DNA of 64,000 bases from Gordonia amicalis NBRC 100051 = JCM 11271 (GTDB lineage Bacteria > Actinomycetota > Actinomycetes > Mycobacteriales > Mycobacteriaceae): positions 1-64,000 of the forward strand of contig NZ_BANS01000005.1 in assembly GCF_000332995.1 (NCBI RefSeq), read 5' to 3'. A program made the position numbers and the translations under genes. The notes beneath the pieces were generated by a model. That model saw only the letters and a list, made by a program, of their open reading frames with translations. It was not told the origin of the DNA and ran no database searches. Of the stretch, positions 60,211-64,000 are shown in pieces. The first letter of the stretch is position 1; every line of letters begins with the position of its first letter.

Positions 60211-63200
60211 GTGACAAGACAATCGGGACGCAGCGCGGTACCCAGCACGGGACGGCTGGGACTTCTGGACACCGCCGCGCCACAGAACCTCGCCGAGCTC
60301 GGCTGGAACACGCCCGAGTCCGTCGACGTGCTGTGGGCGCTGTCGCGAGCGCCCGACGCCGACCTCGCCCTGCGTACGCTCGTCCGTCTGCGTGGGGCCG
60401 TCGAGGACGAGTGGTCCGAGATCGACTCGACCCTGCGCACCAACCGGTCGTTCCGGGGGCGTCTGTTCGGCCTCATCGGTTCCTCCGACGCTCTCGCCGA
60501 TCATCTCGTCGCCGAGCCGGCGAGCTGGCGTCTGTTGCTCGCCGACGAGCTGCTCGACCGGGACGAGGTCGATCGCCGGATGCTCGAAGCCGTCGGCGCC
60601 GAGCCCGAGCCCGGGGAGATCGAGAAGGGTAATCGCGTCTACCGCGCGAAGCTCACCGGACCCAAGTCCGTCGTCGCCCTCCGTCGCGCCTACCGCGACC
60701 TGATCCTGCAGCTCGCCGCGCACGACGTCGCCTCGACGGTCGAGGACGAACCGGTGATGTGGCTGCCCGAGGTCGGTGCCTATCTCTCCGACCTCGCCGA
60801 CGCAGCGCTGACCGCGGCACTCGCCGTCGCCTTCGCCGAGGTGTGCGGCGAGGATCCGATCCCCGTCCGGATCGCGGTCATCGCGATGGGCAAATGTGGC
60901 GCGCGCGAGCTGAACTACGTGAGTGACGTGGACGTCATCTTCGTCAGCGATCCCGCCGACGGGGTCGCGTCGCGCATCGCGGGTGAGATGATGCGGATCG
61001 GTTCGCTGGCCTTCTTCGAGGTCGACGCCGCGCTGCGGCCGGAGGGCAAGTCCGGCGCGCTGACCCGCACCCTCGAATCCCATGTCGCGTACTACGAGCG
61101 ATGGGCCAAGACCTGGGAGTTCCAGGCGCTGCTCAAGTCCCGCGCGATGACCGGTGACATGGAACTCGCGAACGAGTACATCGCGGCGGTCAAGCCGATG
61201 GTGTGGAAGGCCGCCGAGCGTCCCGACTTCGTGCCCGAGGTGCAGAAGATGCGACGCCGTGTCGAGTCGCTGGTTCCGGAGGGGGAGCGCGAGCGCAATC
61301 TCAAACTGGGACAGGGAAGTCTGCGCGACGTCGAGTTCGCGGTGCAGCTGCTGCAGATGGTCCACGGACGAGTCGACGAGAACCTCCGGGTGATGCCGAC
61401 GGTCGACGCGCTCGCGGCACTGACCGCCGGGGGATACGTCGGACGTGACGACGGCGCGAATCTCAGTGCGTCATACCAGTTCCTACGGTTGCTCGAGCAC
61501 CGGCTGCAGCTGCAGCGGATGAAGCGGACCCACCTCCTCCCGAAGGCCGAGGACACCGAGGCCCTGCGCTGGCTCGCGCGTGCAGCCCACATCCGGCGCG
61601 AGGGTGAACTCGACGCGACCGGCGTGCTGCGCGAACAGATCCGCCACCAGACCCTCCGCGTGCGGCGTCTGCACCAGAAACTGTTCTACCGTCCGCTGCT
61701 CGAGGCGGTCACCCGGTTCAAGCCCGACGAGCTGACCCTGAGTGACGAGTCGGCCGAGAGGCGTCTGGCCGCACTGGGTTACGCCATGCCCGACCGTGCG
61801 CTCAGCCATATCCGCGCGCTGTCGAACGCACCCGGACGCCGGGGTCAGATCCAGCTCCTCATCCTGCCGCAGCTGCTCGAACACATCGGTGACACCCCGG
61901 ATCCCGACGCCGGCCTGCTCAACTACCGGAGGCTGTGCGAGGCGCTCGAGGACAAGGACTGGTTCCTCCGTCTGCTCCGCGACGACGGGGTCGTCGCCGA
62001 ACGGCTGATGAAGGTGCTCGGCACCTCGGAGTTCATCGCCAACATGCTGATGCGGTCGCCGGAGGTGATCCATCAGTACTCCGACGGTCCCGACGGTCCG
62101 AAGCTGTGCGACATCCGGCCCGAGGACGTGGCCAAGGGGCTCATCGCCTCGACCGTGCGTCAGCAGGACATGAAACGTGCGGTCGCCGTTGCGCGTTCGC
62201 ATCGTCGTGCCGAACTCGTCCGGGTCGCCTCGGCGGATGTGCTCGGCCTGATGGACGTGCCGACCGTGTGCAAGGCGCTGTCGAGTGTGTGGGCCGCGGT
62301 CCTCAACGCCGCACTCACCGTCGCCATCAGAATCTCCGAACGAGACCGCGGCAAGCCCGCGCCCGCACGCATCGCGGTGATCGGTATGGGCCGGCTCGGC
62401 GGCGGCGAACTCGGGTACGGCTCGGACGCCGACGTGCTGTTCGTGTGCCAGCCGAACCGCGACGCCGACGAATCGGACGCCGTCCGGTGGTCGCAGACCA
62501 TCGCCGAGACCGTCCGATCCGCGCTCGGCAGTCCCAGCGCCGACCCCCCGCTCGAGGTCGACACGGGGCTGCGTCCCGAGGGACGGAACGGGCCGGTCGT
62601 GCGAACCCTGGCCGCCTACTCCGCCTACTACGCGCAGTGGGCGCAGGCGTGGGAGGTGCAGGCGCTGCTGCGCGCGCACCAGGTCGCCGGCGACGAGGCC
62701 CTGGGGATCGACTTCCTGCACATGATCGATCACGTGCGCTACCCGGTCGGCGGGGTCAGCAACGAGGCGGTCAAGGAGATCCGGCGCATCAAGGCCCGCG
62801 TCGACGCCGAGAGGCTGCCGCGCGGAGCCGATCCGGCGACCCACACCAAGCTCGGCCGCGGCGGACTCGCCGACATCGAGTGGACGGTACAGCTGCTCCA
62901 GCTGCGCTACGCCCACCGCTACCGCAGTCTCCACAACACGTCGACACTCGAATCGCTCGATGCGATCGGTGCCGCGGAGTTGTTGTCGGAGAACGACGTC
63001 GCGTTGCTCAAGAACGCGTGGATCACCGCGACCAAGGCGCGCAACGCCCTGGTTCTGGTGCGCGGCAAGCCCGTCGACCAGCTGCCCGGCCCGGGCAAGC
63101 AGCTACGACAGATCGCGTTCGCCGCCGGCTGGCCGGAGGACAAGGCGTCGGACTTCCTGGAGAACTACCTGCGGGTGACGCGCCGGGCGAAGGCCGTGGT

Positions 63201-63222
63201 GCTCAAGGTCTTCGGCGCATAG
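60211..63222 (+). CDS. glnE: Bifunctional glutamine-synthetase adenylyltransferase/deadenylase GlnE
   Basis: Adds AMP to, and removes it from, a type I-beta glutamine synthetase to tune nitrogen assimilation. The 1003-aa protein has two nucleotidyltransferase domains: the N-terminal deadenylase with [19 protein letters not shown] near residue 235, and the C-terminal adenylylase with [19 protein letters not shown] near residue 733, each followed by a PII-uridylyl-transferase-like helical domain. GTG 60211 is the start. Its usual target GlnA1 is not in this window; it is likely to lie elsewhere. Confidence 0.96.
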   Translation: MTRQSGRSAVPSTGRLGLLDTAAPQNLAELGWNTPESVDVLWALSRAPDADLALRTLVRLRGAVEDEWSEIDSTLRTNRSFRGRLFGLIGSSDALADHLVAEPASWRLLLADELLDRDEVDRRMLEAVGAEPEPGEIEKGNRVYRAKLTGPKSVVALRRAYRDLILQLAAHDVASTVEDEPVMWLPEVGAYLSDLADAALTAALAVAFAEVCGEDPIPVRIAVIAMGKCGARELNYVSDVDVIFVSDPADGVASRIAGEMMRIGSLAFFEVDAALRPEGKSGALTRTLESHVAYYERWAKTWEFQALLKSRAMTGDMELANEYIAAVKPMVWKAAERPDFVPEVQKMRRRVESLVPEGERERNLKLGQGSLRDVEFAVQLLQMVHGRVDENLRVMPTVDALAALTAGGYVGRDDGANLSASYQFLRLLEHRLQLQRMKRTHLLPKAEDTEALRWLARAAHIRREGELDATGVLREQIRHQTLRVRRLHQKLFYRPLLEAVTRFKPDELTLSDESAERRLAALGYAMPDRALSHIRALSNAPGRRGQIQLLILPQLLEHIGDTPDPDAGLLNYRRLCEALEDKDWFLRLLRDDGVVAERLMKVLGTSEFIANMLMRSPEVIHQYSDGPDGPKLCDIRPEDVAKGLIASTVRQQDMKRAVAVARSHRRAELVRVASADVLGLMDVPTVCKALSSVWAAVLNAALTVAIRISERDRGKPAPARIAVIGMGRLGGGELGYGSDADVLFVCQPNRDADESDAVRWSQTIAETVRSALGSPSADPPLEVDTGLRPEGRNGPVVRTLAAYSAYYAQWAQAWEVQALLRAHQVAGDEALGIDFLHMIDHVRYPVGGVSNEAVKEIRRIKARVDAERLPRGADPATHTKLGRGGLADIEWTVQLLQLRYAHRYRSLHNTSTLESLDAIGAAELLSENDVALLKNAWITATKARNALVLVRGKPVDQLPGPGKQLRQIAFAAGWPEDKASDFLENYLRVTRRAKAVVLKVFGA

Positions 63223-63248
63223 GCGCCGCCGCTGGTGTACGGGGACAG

Positions 63249-64000
63249 ATGAAGAGGTTTCTGTGGGTGTCGGCGTACATCCTCGGCTGGGCGATGCTGG
63301 CCGGGGTCCTGCTGGGGGTGTGGCTGCACTTCTACCCCTCGCGCGGGAGTGCCGCCCTGTATCTGACGAGCGTGGTGCAGTTCGCGCTCATCCCGGCGCT
63401 CATGGCCATCGCGATCTTCGCGGCGCTGCGTCGCTGGTTCATGCTGGTGATCGCGCTCGCGGTGTCCGGTGTGCTGGCCTACACCCAGATCCCGCTGGTG
63501 ATTCCGGCGAGCGCCCCGCAGGGACAGGAGTTCACCGTCGTCTCCGCCAATCTGCTGTTCGGTGGTGGCGACATCGGCGTGCTGGAGAAGATCGTGGCCG
63601 AGGCGGACCCCGACCTGGTCTCCCTGCAGGAAGTGACTCCCGAAGCGCTGGAACGCATTCGCGGGAGTGAGATCGCGCGCCGGCTGCCGAACGAGTTCGC
63701 GATCCCGTATCCGCAGGCCGCGGGCACCGCGTTGTTCACCAGGCAGCCGCTGTCGGAGCAGTTCAACATCCCCGACACCATCCTCCACAATCTCCAGGCG
63801 CGCACAGATCTACCGGGTGCGCCCGGCACGCAGGTCCTCGCCATCCACCCGGCCGCACCGCTGTGGGGCGAGAAGGACGGCTGGTTCCACGACATGGGCA
63901 TCCTGGCCGACCACTTCGCGAAACTGCCCACGGGGCGGGTTCTCGCGATCGGTGACTTCAACTCCACCTGGAACCACGCGACGTATCGCAAACTGCTGGG
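63249..64000 (+). CDS. Membrane-anchored endonuclease/exonuclease/phosphatase-family protein (cut by window end)
   Basis: The first 250 residues are visible, with no stop before 64000. Three hydrophobic segments (about residues 5-28, 35-60 and 62-82) anchor the protein; then an EEP-type catalytic domain begins with VVSANLLFGGGDI (Asn), SLQEVTPEAL (catalytic Glu), AIGDFNSTWNH (Asp and Asn). The last His motif lies beyond the window. Such proteins are nucleases or phosphodiesterases facing the outside; substrate unknown. ATG 63249 follows GGGGACAG, 26 bp after glnE, so co-transcription is likely. Confidence 0.85.
   Translation, partial: MKRFLWVSAYILGWAMLAGVLLGVWLHFYPSRGSAALYLTSVVQFALIPALMAIAIFAALRRWFMLVIALAVSGVLAYTQIPLVIPASAPQGQEFTVVSANLLFGGGDIGVLEKIVAEADPDLVSLQEVTPEALERIRGSEIARRLPNEFAIPYPQAAGTALFTRQPLSEQFNIPDTILHNLQARTDLPGAPGTQVLAIHPAAPLWGEKDGWFHDMGILADHFAKLPTGRVLAIGDFNSTWNHATYRKLL

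Overview
The window is one contiguous piece of a high-GC actinobacterial chromosome. Gene content points to a mycolic-acid-containing member of the Mycobacteriales, most like Gordonia (genus inferred from sequence flavour, not proven). Supporting evidence: a FAS-II cluster fabD-acpM-kasA-accD6 with a MabR-type regulator, a Z-type polyprenyl diphosphate synthase, AcpM-style carrier protein, an Mce-associated-type protein, PtkA/PtpA, GlnE with a GlnA2-type synthetase, frequent GTG starts, and repeated correspondence with gene orders I recall from Mycobacterium tuberculosis (Rv2362c-Rv2357c, Rv2344c-Rv2343c, Rv2238c-Rv2247, Rv2236c-Rv2220).

Layout. 1-10647: housekeeping genes recO-uppS-(Rv2360c-like), the zinc regulators smtB-zur facing them, a secreted M28 aminopeptidase, glyS, a cold-shock-domain protein, dgt and dnaG. 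A 450-bp array of GGGGCG-type repeats in two inverted arms separates dgt from dnaG. 10648-20060: accessory genes, namely a decayed reductase, an alpha/beta hydrolase, tRNA-Met(CAU), a probable biuret/allophanate utilisation cassette (GntR regulator, allophanate-hydrolase-type amidase, biuret-hydrolase-type cysteine hydrolase, NCS2-like permease), tRNA-Asn, and several small enzymes. 20069-26231: lipid and alcohol metabolism, with a double-domain TetR regulator divergent from an enoyl-CoA hydratase (apparent frameshift) and a FadD5-like acyl-CoA synthetase, then an NDMA-dependent-type alcohol dehydrogenase and a serine hydrolase.

26359-37616: fatty-acid and pyruvate metabolism. accD6, kasA, acpM, fabD, mabR and aceE are all on the minus strand; a lipoprotein, a DUF3052 protein and the peroxiredoxin ahpE run the other way, then tRNA-Val. 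37782-44718: accessory genes, including a membrane protease, a WYL regulator divergent from a DinB-like enzyme, and a receptor Ser/Thr kinase whose extracellular part is a cyclophilin-like domain. 44776-64000: a second conserved block with cobD, SURF1, a metallopeptidase, ptpA-ptkA, cobC, a Nif3-like protein, a zinc-ribbon protein, a histidine phosphatase, rnpB, an RNB nuclease, a CYTH-CHAD protein, pip, panB, glnA2, glnE and the start of an EEP-family gene cut by the window end.

No IS element, prophage, CRISPR array or replication origin was seen. The most distinctive items are the kinase-cyclophilin fusion, the biuret-type cassette, the dgt-dnaG repeat array, the loss of an RNase H domain from the Rv2228c-type phosphatase, and two families of dispersed intergenic repeats. 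Coordinates of promoters and operators are by-eye calls. Comparisons with M. tuberculosis genes are from memory of those families, not from a search.
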